Positions 7,579 to 15,418 of a DNA stretch of 47,480 nt are shown here, in pieces. Under the pieces are notes generated by a model. It was not told where the DNA came from and made no database searches. It saw only the letters and a program-made list of their open reading frames with translations. Where the stretch lies: positions 1-47,480 of the forward strand of contig JAKSPD010000011.1 of NCBI GenBank assembly GCA_024405115.1, read 5' to 3'. The position numbers were made by a program, and so were the translations under genes. This DNA is from Lachnospiraceae bacterium. GTDB taxonomy: Bacteria; Bacillota; Clostridia; Lachnospirales; Lachnospiraceae. How positions within the stretch are numbered: the stretch's first letter is position 1; each line of letters begins with the position of its first letter.

Positions 7579-8894
7579 CATTTATCAAGAAACCTGTAAC
7601 AGGAATGAGGGACATACTTCCGGGAGAGATGGAAGTAAGGAGTGCCCTCATGAACATAATTAGGGATACATACCGTCTTTACGGTTTCACGGAAATTGAG
7701 ACCCCTATTGTTGAACATATTGAAAATCTGACCTCCAAACAGGGCGGTGATAATGAAAAACTTATTTTCAAGGTTCTTAAAAGAGGTGAGAAGCTCATAA
7801 AGGCGGTTGAAGACCTTAAGGCTTCAGGGACCGTATCCGTAGAAGACGGTGAAGAGATAACCGGAGCCGGCTGCCTGACTGAGGAAGGACTAAGATACGA
7901 TCTTACACTTCCGCTGTCGAGATATTATTCAGCAAATGCAGCCACCCTGCCACAGCCGTTTAAGGCCCTCCAGATGGGAAACGTTTTCCGTGCGGACCGT
8001 CCACAGAAAGGCCGGTTCCGTCAGTTCATGCAGTGTGACATAGATATACTGGGTGACGGCACAAACCTTGCAGAAAAGGAACTTATCCTTGCAACTACCG
8101 AAGCACTGGATAAGATGGGATTTGGAAAGTACAATTACTACATAGTCATCAATGACCGCCGTATACTCATGGAACTTGTAAAGTATGCGGGAATGCCTGA
8201 AGAGGATGCCGATAAGATTCTTGTCATTTTGGACAAGTCTGACAAGATTGGTGCCGAAGGCGTGGATGCAGAGCTTCTTTCATGCGGGTACAGTGAGGAA
8301 TCGGTACGGAAGCTGAGACTTCTCATGACAGGATTTGGAACTGATGCCGAAGGTACAAGGCAGTTCACTGAAAAGATTGGAACCGATGCCGCCAGGGAAG
8401 CAGGAGAAAACGTCGCGGACATCATGGAGACTGTTACCGGTGTTCCGGGAAGAAACATAAAGGTATGCTTCGATCCAACCCTGGTAAGGGGCATGGGCTA
8501 CTACACGGGAACAATCTTTGAGATTAAGCTTGCAGCCTTCTCATCATCTGTGGGCGGTGGCGGACGCTACGACAGGATGGTTGGAAAGTTCACCGGAAAA
8601 GATGTTCCGGCGGTCGGCTTCTCAATCGGATTTGAGAGGATCATGACCCTCCTTATGGATGACGGTACGGAAGGACTCATTAAGGGAAGTAAGAAGACCG
8701 CATGGCTCATAGAAAAAGGAGTGGATGAGGGTAAGCTTACCGGCATATTTGCTGAAGCCGTAAAGGAACGTGCAGCCGGAAACCAGATTCTTATGGTATG
8801 GATGGCAAAGAACAAGAAGTTCCAGAAGGATAACCTTGCTTTAAACGGATATACGGAGTTTAAGGAATTCTATAAAGAAGATTTCAGGAGATAA
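7575..8894 (+). CDS. hisS: Histidyl-tRNA synthetase with short atypical C-terminal domain
   Basis: HisRS charges tRNA-His with histidine. The 439-residue protein has the class II core: motif 2 in FRADRPQKGRFRQF, the histidine-A signature RGMGYYTGTIFE and motif 3 in GFSIGFERI. After motif 3 only about 75 residues remain, of which about 67 look like a domain. The end (MAKNKKFQKDNLALNGYTEFKEFY) does not resemble the usual roughly 90-residue HisRS anticodon-binding fold. I recall similar tails in Lachnospiraceae HisRS, so this looks like a lineage subtype and not a frameshift. The catalytic signatures rule out a HisZ-like paralogue. The ATG at 7575 overlaps the protease stop by 4 nt. Confidence 0.93.
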   Translation: MTFIKKPVTGMRDILPGEMEVRSALMNIIRDTYRLYGFTEIETPIVEHIENLTSKQGGDNEKLIFKVLKRGEKLIKAVEDLKASGTVSVEDGEEITGAGCLTEEGLRYDLTLPLSRYYSANAATLPQPFKALQMGNVFRADRPQKGRFRQFMQCDIDILGDGTNLAEKELILATTEALDKMGFGKYNYYIVINDRRILMELVKYAGMPEEDADKILVILDKSDKIGAEGVDAELLSCGYSEESVRKLRLLMTGFGTDAEGTRQFTEKIGTDAAREAGENVADIMETVTGVPGRNIKVCFDPTLVRGMGYYTGTIFEIKLAAFSSSVGGGGRYDRMVGKFTGKDVPAVGFSIGFERIMTLLMDDGTEGLIKGSKKTAWLIEKGVDEGKLTGIFAEAVKERAAGNQILMVWMAKNKKFQKDNLALNGYTEFKEFYKEDFRR

Positions 8895-8898
8895 AGAC

Positions 8899-10704
8899 AT
8901 GGCAGAGAGTATGGAAGGTCTCAAAAGGACCGCAAGATGTGCAGAATTTACTGTAGAAGACATTGGAAAAGAAGTTGTAATAATGGGATGGGTCCAGAAG
9001 TCAAGAAATAAGGGCGGACTCATTTTCACTGACGTAAGGGACAGAAGCGGAATCCTTCAGGTCATTTTTGAAGAGGATATCTGCGGCAGCGAGGTATTTG
9101 AAAAGGCTGCCACACTTCATAACGAGTACTGTGTGGCAGTTACAGGAAACATCCGTTCAAGAGGAAAGGATGCAAACACTGAACTTGCAACCGGTGCAAT
9201 TGAGGTTGAGGCTACCGCGCTTCGAATTCTTTCGGAGGCGGCAACACTTCCGTTCCAGATTGAGGCTGATACGAACACGCGTGAGGAACTCCGCCTTAAG
9301 TACAGATACCTTGACTTAAGACGTCCGCCGTTACAGAAGAATATTTTCCTTCGTCACAAGCTCTGCATCGCCGTAAGGAACTACATGGATGAGCAGGGAT
9401 TTTTAGAGATAGAGACTCCTACATTTGTAAAGTCAACACCTGAAGGAGCAAGGGACTACCTGGTACCTTCAAGAGTTCATCAGGGTGAGTTCTATGCACT
9501 TCCCCAGTCACCCCAGCTTTTAAAGCAGCTTCTCATGTGCTCAGGCTTCGACCGTTATTTCCAGCTTGCACGCTGCTACCGCGATGAGGACTTAAGGGCT
9601 GACAGACAGCCTGAGTTCACCCAGATAGACATGGAGCTTTCATTTGCTGATGTTGATGACGTAATTGCAGTAAACGAAGGCCTTATCAAGAGAATATGGA
9701 AGGAAGTCCTGGGTGTTGACATTAAGACTCCTATAGAGCGCATGACCTGGCAGACTGCAATAGATAAGTACGGTTCAGATAAGCCTGACCTCCGTTTTGA
9801 TCTTCCCATCGAGGATATCTCCGATGTTGTTAAGGACTGCGGTTTTTCAGTATTTAAGGACACCGTGGCCGATGGCGGAATGGTAAGGGGTATCCGTGTT
9901 CCGGGTGAGGGACACATGCCCAGAAAGAAAATTGACGCACTTACGGAAGTTGCAAAGTATTATGGCGGAAAGGGACTTGCATATCTCTGCGTGGGCTGTG
10001 CTGATGACGGAAGCCATAAGTGCTCATTCGGAAAGTTCATGACCGATGAGGAACTCGAAGCCATCATCAAGGCAATGGGAGCAGAAAAGGGAGACCTTCT
10101 TCTCTTTGCTGCAGACAAGTTCACAAAGGTCTGCGCAGTACTTGGAAACGTAAGGCTTGCACTTGGAAAGCAGCTTGACCTTATTGATAAGAGTGCATGG
10201 AGATTCCTCTGGATAACAGAGTTCCCGCTTCTGGAGTGGAGTGAGGAAGAGAACCGCTTCATGGCAATGCATCACCCCTTCACATCCCCGATGGATGAGG
10301 ACTGGCAGTATATTGATTCTGATCCCGGACGCGTACGTGCAAAGGCTTATGACATCGTTCTTAACGGAACCGAACTTGGAGGCGGATCAGTACGTATTCA
10401 CAGGGCTGACGTTCAGGAGAAGATGTTTGAGGTTCTCGGTTTCACACCTGAAAGAGCTTATGAACAGTTTGGTTTCCTGCTTGATGCATTCAAGTACGGA
10501 GTTCCGCCACACGCAGGACTTGCATACGGCCTTGACAGGGTTGCAATGTGGATGGCAGGTGCGGAAAGCATCCGTGACGTAATGGCATTCCCGAAGATTA
10601 AGGATGCCTCAGACCTTATGATGGGGGCACCTTCATTTGTTGATGAACAGCAGCTCAAGGACCTTGCAATAAAGATCGACACAGAAACTATTGAGGCAAA
10701 ATGA
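8899..10704 (+). CDS. aspS: Aspartyl-tRNA synthetase
   Basis: AspRS joins aspartate to tRNA-Asp, or also to tRNA-Asn in bacteria that make Asn-tRNA by transamidation. The 601-residue length and domain order are those of the bacterial type. There is an N-terminal OB-fold anticodon domain (about 1-115, with VIMGWVQKSRNKGGLIFTDV), a class II catalytic core with motif 2 (FQLARCYRDEDLRADRQPEFTQ), the bacterial GAD insertion (about 300-420), and motif 3 near GLAYGLDRVAMW. It lies 4 nt after hisS, and the pairing of hisS with aspS is common in Firmicutes. GGAGAT upstream serves the ATG at 8899. Whether it also charges tRNA-Asn cannot be judged because gatCAB is not in the window. Confidence 0.97.
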   Translation: MAESMEGLKRTARCAEFTVEDIGKEVVIMGWVQKSRNKGGLIFTDVRDRSGILQVIFEEDICGSEVFEKAATLHNEYCVAVTGNIRSRGKDANTELATGAIEVEATALRILSEAATLPFQIEADTNTREELRLKYRYLDLRRPPLQKNIFLRHKLCIAVRNYMDEQGFLEIETPTFVKSTPEGARDYLVPSRVHQGEFYALPQSPQLLKQLLMCSGFDRYFQLARCYRDEDLRADRQPEFTQIDMELSFADVDDVIAVNEGLIKRIWKEVLGVDIKTPIERMTWQTAIDKYGSDKPDLRFDLPIEDISDVVKDCGFSVFKDTVADGGMVRGIRVPGEGHMPRKKIDALTEVAKYYGGKGLAYLCVGCADDGSHKCSFGKFMTDEELEAIIKAMGAEKGDLLLFAADKFTKVCAVLGNVRLALGKQLDLIDKSAWRFLWITEFPLLEWSEEENRFMAMHHPFTSPMDEDWQYIDSDPGRVRAKAYDIVLNGTELGGGSVRIHRADVQEKMFEVLGFTPERAYEQFGFLLDAFKYGVPPHAGLAYGLDRVAMWMAGAESIRDVMAFPKIKDASDLMMGAPSFVDEQQLKDLAIKIDTETIEAK

Positions 10705-11222
10705 CAAAACACGAATACATTGAGAAGCTCCGGGAGTATCTTTCGTATGAACTTCCGGAACGGCTCGTGAAAAAGAACACGGACTATTATTCTGAATATT
10801 TTGATGAGCAGTTAAAGCTTGGAAAGGATGCGGAAGAAATATGTGATGAGCTGGGGGACCCCCAGCTTATTGCCCGTTCGTGCATTGATGTGGAGAAGGC
10901 CGGTGAGGACGGTATTCCGCTTTCAGGCGATGAGCCCGACTTCCAAGAGGAAATATACGGAAACAGTTCTGGTTCAGAAAGCCAGACAAGGTATGGCGGC
11001 AATGATGACCCCGAAGAAAAAAGCAGAAAGAGCTTCAGTATAAACGGCAGGGAAATCGGCTGTGGCGGATGTCTTCTGATAATCCTTATCGTGGCCGGTG
11101 TGATGGGACTGGCTTCCGTCTTCTTTTCCACACTGTTTGCTGCCAGCGGCAGTTCCGTAATAGCGGTCATACTTCTTGTTATTCTTGCATCGGTTGTAGC
11201 AGAGTATTTCAGGAGGAGATGA
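10701..11222 (+). CDS. DUF1700 (HAAS-type) membrane protein
   Basis: The first 60 or so residues match the HAAS/DUF1700 module. A short helical segment (YIEKLREYLSYELPE) is followed by the typical dipping motif of acidic residues and ELGDPQLIA. After a Gly/Ser/Asp-rich linker (about 70-115), residues 118-168 form two predicted transmembrane helices ending in a basic tail (EYFRRR). Family members often sit beside PadR regulators and act in membrane-stress or signalling circuits, but no PadR gene is adjacent here. It overlaps aspS by 4 nt and precedes the YfcE-like gene by 1 nt. Specific function is unknown. Confidence 0.75.
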   Translation: MTKHEYIEKLREYLSYELPERLVKKNTDYYSEYFDEQLKLGKDAEEICDELGDPQLIARSCIDVEKAGEDGIPLSGDEPDFQEEIYGNSSGSESQTRYGGNDDPEEKSRKSFSINGREIGCGGCLLIILIVAGVMGLASVFFSTLFAASGSSVIAVILLVILASVVAEYFRRR

Positions 11223-11223
11223 G

Positions 11224-11796
11224 ATGAACGGTACTTTTTTTATAGCCTCGGATATTCACGGATCAGCTTACTGGTGTGAAAAAATGCTCAGTAAGTTCCA
11301 TGAATCGGGTGCCGGAAAGCTTCTGCTTCTTGGCGATCTTCTTTATCATGGACCGAGGAACGAACTCCCCAGGGATTACGACACAAAAAAAGTGACGGCA
11401 TTTTTAAATGCTGAAAAGGAAAATATCATCGCCGTACGTGGTAACTGTGACGCCGAGGTGGATCAGATGGTCCTTTCTTTTCCGATAATGGCCGATTTCG
11501 CCTGGCTTAGTGTTAATGAAAGGAACATATTTGCCACCCACGGACATGTATATAATGATGAGGAAGAGGGAAAGATGCCTCTTCTTTCAGATGGTGACGC
11601 GCTTCTGCACGGGCATATTCATCTTCCTGTGGCAGAGAAGAAGGAACTTCCCTGCGGCGGGTATTACTATCTTTTAAATCCGGGTTCGGTCAGCCTTCCT
11701 AAGGGCGGGAATCCCAACAGCTACGCGGTACTTTCCGGCAACAGGTATCAGATATTTGATTTTGACGGAAACGTGCTTAAGGAAATCAATTTATGA
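11224..11796 (+). CDS. yfcE: YfcE-like metallophosphoesterase
   Basis: This 190-residue cytoplasmic enzyme has the calcineurin-type dimetal motifs in order: SDIHGS, LLLGDLLYHG, RGNCD, THGH and HGHIH, plus the family end LNPGSVSLPKGG. This matches the YfcE/MJ0936 phosphodiesterases, which hydrolyse simple phosphodiesters in vitro. The physiological substrate is unsettled across the family. AGGAGATG upstream gives a strong ribosome-binding site for the ATG at 11224. The gene ends with a 4-nt overlap into the methyltransferase gene. Confidence 0.88.
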   Translation: MNGTFFIASDIHGSAYWCEKMLSKFHESGAGKLLLLGDLLYHGPRNELPRDYDTKKVTAFLNAEKENIIAVRGNCDAEVDQMVLSFPIMADFAWLSVNERNIFATHGHVYNDEEEGKMPLLSDGDALLHGHIHLPVAEKKELPCGGYYYLLNPGSVSLPKGGNPNSYAVLSGNRYQIFDFDGNVLKEINL

Positions 11797-12950
11797 ATTA
11801 TGAACTTATGGCACCCTGCCATTTCGGGCTGGAGGTGTGTACCAAAAGGGAAATTACTGATCTCGGCTGCCGGGTCACGGAAGTGACCGACGGCCGTGTG
11901 TCATTTACAGGCGATGAATCTGCCATTTGCCGTGCCAACATGTTCATGCGCACCACGGAAAGAATCCTTCTCAAGGCGGCGGAGTTCAAGGCCGTGACCT
12001 GGGACGAACTTTTTGAGAAGACGCGTGCAATCAGCTGGGAGGACTATATTCCGTGGGACGGTCATTTTTATGTGGCCAAGGCGTCAAGCATCAAGTCACA
12101 GCTGTTCTCACCACGTGATTTTCAGACGATAATCCAGAAAGCAATAATAAAGCGTCTTCAGGCGCATTATAAAAGAGAGGGTGAGCGCCTTCCGATGACC
12201 GGGGGTGATTATGTACTGAGGGTCACCGCACTTAAGGATAAGATAACCATTGGAATGGACACAAGCGGAGAATCACTTCATAAGCGCGGCTACAGGAGGA
12301 TGACCGCAAAGGCGCCGATAACGGAAACACTGGCAGCTTCACTGATAATGCTGACACCGTGGAACCGTGAAAGGATACTTGTTGATCCGTTCTGCGGCTC
12401 GGGTACATTCTGTATAGAGGCGGCCATGATGGCTGCAAAAATCGCCCCCGGGCTTAAAAGGGATTTTGCGGCTACCTCATGGGATAACCTGATTGACAGA
12501 AAGTACTGGTATGCCGCTTATGATGAGGCTTATTCACTTCATGAGGAGGTGGATATGGAGAGCCTTAAAAAAGAGCTGGACATCCAGGGATACGATATAG
12601 ATAACGACGTTCTTTATGCGGCAAGAAGCAATGCGGAGGACGCCGGTGTACGTAACCTGATTCATTTCCAGCAGAGGGACGTGGCGGAACTGTCACACCC
12701 CAAAAAATACGGGTTCATTATCACAAACCCGCCATACGGGGAGAGACTTGAGGAGAAGGAAAACCTTCCTGCCCTTTACAGGACCCTGGGTGAACGTTAT
12801 GAGGCACTCCCTGACTGGTCAATGTATCTGATAACCGCCTGGGATGAGGCGGAAAAAAACATCGGCCGTAAGGCGGATAAAAACAGGAAGATCTATAACG
12901 GAATGATGAAAACATATTTCCTTTCGTATATGGGGGCAAAGCCGACATGA
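11793..12950 (+). CDS. THUMP-domain class I RNA methyltransferase (RlmL/YpsC type)
   Basis: This 385-residue SAM-dependent enzyme has an N-terminal ferredoxin-like/THUMP region (about 1-155) that binds RNA and a Rossmann methyltransferase domain (about 165-385). Motif I is DPFCGSGTFCIEAAMMA and the catalytic N6/N2-type motif IV is ITNPPYGERL. The closest named relatives are B. subtilis YpsC and the N-terminal half of E. coli RlmL, which methylates guanosine N2 in 23S rRNA. The target is likely to be an exocyclic amine in rRNA, but the exact base is not established from sequence. It overlaps both neighbours by 4 nt. Confidence 0.88.
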   Translation: MNYELMAPCHFGLEVCTKREITDLGCRVTEVTDGRVSFTGDESAICRANMFMRTTERILLKAAEFKAVTWDELFEKTRAISWEDYIPWDGHFYVAKASSIKSQLFSPRDFQTIIQKAIIKRLQAHYKREGERLPMTGGDYVLRVTALKDKITIGMDTSGESLHKRGYRRMTAKAPITETLAASLIMLTPWNRERILVDPFCGSGTFCIEAAMMAAKIAPGLKRDFAATSWDNLIDRKYWYAAYDEAYSLHEEVDMESLKKELDIQGYDIDNDVLYAARSNAEDAGVRNLIHFQQRDVAELSHPKKYGFIITNPPYGERLEEKENLPALYRTLGERYEALPDWSMYLITAWDEAEKNIGRKADKNRKIYNGMMKTYFLSYMGAKPT

Positions 12951-13567
12951 AACGTATAGTTTTTGCAACAAATAATGCGGGAAAGGCCCGCGAGGTCAGG
13001 AGGATCCTTAAGGATACAGATGCGGAGGTCTTTGTCCTTAAAGATATAAAACTGACCTCTGATCCGGTTGAGAACGGTGCGACATTTGCAGAAAATGCAC
13101 GCATAAAGGCACTTGACGTGTATAACCGGCTTAAGGAAAAGGATGACCTTGAAAACACGATTGTCATGGCCGATGATTCAGGGCTTACCATAGACTGTCT
13201 GAACGGTGCACCAGGGGTCCATTCTGCAAGATTCATGGGGCACGATACTTCATATGAGCTTAAAAACAGGGCGATACTTGAACTGATGGAATTTGTGCCT
13301 GAAGAAAAAAGGGGGGCGGCCTTCGTCTGCCATATCTGTGCAATAAATGAGGATGGCAGGATCTTTGACGAGGAGGCGGAATTCCGGGGTGCCATTGCCT
13401 ATGAACCGGACGGAAACGGCGGTTTCGGATATGACCCGATCTTCTGGCTTCCTGAACTTGGATGCACCTCGGGATCCCTTACCGAGGATGAAAAGAACAG
13501 CATTTCACACCGTGGGAAGGTACTGAGAAAAATAAAGGAGACCTTATGTCAGAATCAGCTTCTCTGA
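12947..13567 (+). CDS. rdgB: XTP/dITP diphosphatase (RdgB/HAM1)
   Basis: RdgB removes deaminated purine nucleoside triphosphates (XTP, dITP, ITP) by cleaving pyrophosphate, keeping them out of nucleic acids. The 206-residue protein has the family landmarks FATNNAGKAREV at the start, GATFAENARIKA, MADDSGLTID with the catalytic acidic residues, PGVHSARF, and GGFGYDPIFW. Its coding region runs 22 nt into rmuC in another frame, so the two are probably translationally coupled. Confidence 0.95.
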   Translation: MKRIVFATNNAGKAREVRRILKDTDAEVFVLKDIKLTSDPVENGATFAENARIKALDVYNRLKEKDDLENTIVMADDSGLTIDCLNGAPGVHSARFMGHDTSYELKNRAILELMEFVPEEKRGAAFVCHICAINEDGRIFDEEAEFRGAIAYEPDGNGGFGYDPIFWLPELGCTSGSLTEDEKNSISHRGKVLRKIKETLCQNQLL

Positions 13568-14901
13568 TAATCATACTTCTTCTCGTGCTCATTTTGGCCA
13601 TGTCCGTGGTGCTTCTCATTCTTCTGATCTTAAGGACGGGATCATCAAGGGAGGAACGTGTTGTGGATGACATTGAAAACCTCCTGGACGAAACAGAAGA
13701 CCATGTGACGGAAAGGGTGGGCCACAGGATATCCGATATCAAGAATGACATAGGAAGGTGGCTTCAGCAGGATTCTGAAGAAAACCGTAAAAACCGCATG
13801 GAACTCTCCGGCATGATAAGGCAGTCCTCGGCATCCCAGACAGAAGCACTCGACAAGATAAATGACCGCATGGAGCGGAAGCTGAGCCTTATGCAGCAGG
13901 AGCAGAACACGCGCCTGACTGAACACAGGGAAAAGACTGAGGCAGTTTTGAAATCATCCATAGCGGAACTTGTAGACACGAACAGAAAGAAGCTTGATGA
14001 GATTCAGACGGGCATAAATGAACGTCTTGACGTGAGTCTTAATGAACGCCTTGACCAGAGCTTTAAGTCAGTAGGGGAACAGCTTAACAGGCTTTACGTG
14101 TCACTGGGAGAGCTTTCAAAGCTCGAGAGCGGGGTGAATTCGTTAAACAGGACGCTCACAAATGTAAAGACACGTGGTGTATTTGGAGAAACACAGCTTG
14201 AAAACATTCTTGCCAACATCCTGAACCCATCCCTTTATGACCGTAATGTCGTGACAAAGGTGAGTGAGGGCGCAAACCGTGACGCAGTAGAGTTTGCCGT
14301 CAAGATACCTGATAAGGAGACGGCGGGAGAATTCATGTATCTCCCGATAGACTCAAAGTTCCCTGCAGATGTTTTTGACAGGATAAGGAAGGCCTCCGAG
14401 GAGGGTAATGCCGAGTCGTTAAAGGCGGCCGTAAAGGAACTTGAGATAAGAATCAGACAGGAGGCCAGGGACATACAGCAGAAATACCTCGATCCCCCGC
14501 ATACCACTGACTTTGCAATAATGTTCCTCCCGACGGAGGCGCTTTATGCCGAAGTCCTGAGGGTGCCGGGCCTTACTGAAGAGATCCAGAAGAAAAACCA
14601 TATCGTTGTAACCGGGCCCACGACGGTGGCAGCACTTCTGAATTCCCTGAGCATAGGATTCAGGTACATGGCAGTGAACCGTGACAGCCAGAACATACTG
14701 AAACTGCTTTCAGCCATTAAGAGTCAGTATGGTACACTGAGCGAGCTTATTGAAACTGCCGACAAGAGAATGGAGATGGCCAGAAAGGCGACAACTGAGC
14801 TTCAGCACAGAACTGAAATAATAAATAAAAAACTCTCAGCCGTGGAGGAGATAGATCCTCTTGAGGCTCAGAGTTTACTGGGAATCACGGAAAAGGACTG
14901 A
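13546..14901 (+). CDS. rmuC: RmuC family protein
   Basis: RmuC proteins are restriction-nuclease-like and limit inversions at short inverted repeats; the biochemical activity is poorly defined. This 451-residue version has an N-terminal transmembrane helix (about 7-29), a long coiled coil (about 35-195) and the RmuC domain (about 200-440, beginning KTRGVFGETQLENIL and including PIDSKFP). GGAGACC before the ATG at 13546 supports the start within the end of rdgB. The TGA abuts the TAA of the oppositely transcribed yerC, and a terminator hairpin covers both stop codons. Confidence 0.93.
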   Translation: MSESASLIIILLLVLILAMSVVLLILLILRTGSSREERVVDDIENLLDETEDHVTERVGHRISDIKNDIGRWLQQDSEENRKNRMELSGMIRQSSASQTEALDKINDRMERKLSLMQQEQNTRLTEHREKTEAVLKSSIAELVDTNRKKLDEIQTGINERLDVSLNERLDQSFKSVGEQLNRLYVSLGELSKLESGVNSLNRTLTNVKTRGVFGETQLENILANILNPSLYDRNVVTKVSEGANRDAVEFAVKIPDKETAGEFMYLPIDSKFPADVFDRIRKASEEGNAESLKAAVKELEIRIRQEARDIQQKYLDPPHTTDFAIMFLPTEALYAEVLRVPGLTEEIQKKNHIVVTGPTTVAALLNSLSIGFRYMAVNRDSQNILKLLSAIKSQYGTLSELIETADKRMEMARKATTELQHRTEIINKKLSAVEEIDPLEAQSLLGITEKD

Positions 14902-14920
14902 TTACTTTTCCGTGTTTTTT
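14886..14920 (+). terminator. Rho-independent terminator spanning the rmuC/yerC junction
   Basis: CACGGAAAAG (14886-14895) pairs perfectly with CTTTTCCGTG (14905-14914) around a 9-nt loop, followed by TTTTTT (14915-14920). It terminates rmuC transcription. The left arm encodes the last rmuC codons, and the right arm and T-tract encode the last yerC codons on the other strand. No T-tract follows in the minus direction, so it should be one-way. Confidence 0.88.
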
Positions 14921-15204
14921 ATTCCAAGGCGTTCAAATGCCATTGCATAACCGTCCTCACCGAATACAAGTGAACGGTTGACACGGCTGATGGTGGCCGT
15001 GGATGCACCGGTCTGTGCCGCTATATCGAGATAGGTCATTTTCTTGTCGAGAAGAAGTGCCACCTCATAACGCTGTGCCATTGCAAGCAGCTCCTTTATC
15101 GTACATACATCTTCGAAAAATTTATAACAGTCTTCTTTAGTTTTAAGGGTGAGTACCGCATCAAAAAGATGATCAACGGAATCTGTCTTTAATTTTGAAT
15201 TCAT
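14902..15204 (-). CDS. yerC: YerC/TrpR-superfamily DNA-binding protein
   Basis: This 100-residue protein belongs to the YerC/YecD family of TrpR-like helix-turn-helix proteins found widely in Firmicutes. The central region (CTIKELLAMAQRYEVALLL) and the HTH (MTYLDIAAQTGASTATISRV) are typical. It lacks evident tryptophan-pocket evidence, so the ligand is unknown. The ATG at 15204 is preceded by GGAGGG at good spacing, which is why the upstream TTG at 15216 is not used. A promoter and a palindrome lie directly upstream (15220-15279), consistent with autoregulation. Confidence 0.88.
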   Translation of the reverse strand: MNSKLKTDSVDHLFDAVLTLKTKEDCYKFFEDVCTIKELLAMAQRYEVALLLDKKMTYLDIAAQTGASTATISRVNRSLVFGEDGYAMAFERLGIKNTEK

Positions 15205-15219
15205 AACGCCCTCCAATGC

Positions 15220-15233
15220 TTTAACACGTTAAA
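15220..15233. promoter_or_regulatory. Palindromic operator candidate TTTAAC-AC-GTTAAA
   Basis: A perfect 6-bp dyad with a 2-nt centre lies between the predicted yerC promoter and its ribosome-binding site. Its GTTAA half-sites recall TrpR-type operators. A single half-site (GTTAAA) recurs at 15282-15287. A role in yerC autoregulation is inferred. Confidence 0.45.
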
Positions 15234-15250
15234 TTTATAGATTAAAAGCT

Positions 15251-15279
15251 ATTTTAGTACTGTAAAGTGTAAAATTCAA
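15251..15279 (-). promoter_or_regulatory. Predicted yerC promoter
   Basis: On the minus strand, TTGAAT (15279-15274), a 17-nt spacer and TAAAAT (15256-15251) form a good sigma-A promoter reading toward yerC. No equally convincing promoter was found for the divergent deacetylase gene in the same 214-nt gap. Confidence 0.5.
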
Positions 15280-15418
15280 CTGTTAAATCATACAAAAGGC
15301 TTTTTGCTATTTTGTTCAAACTGACGAGACATAAGTTTAAGATGTTGTTAAGGTTTATAAAACCGTAATTGTGATAAAATCGTATCTGTGAATTTATCGA
15401 TTTATACAGAGGTTCAAA

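Noticed and set aside
12721-13395. Minus-strand ORF of 224 codons opposite rdgB
   Set aside because: It is a shadow of well-recognised plus-strand genes and has no own family signature.
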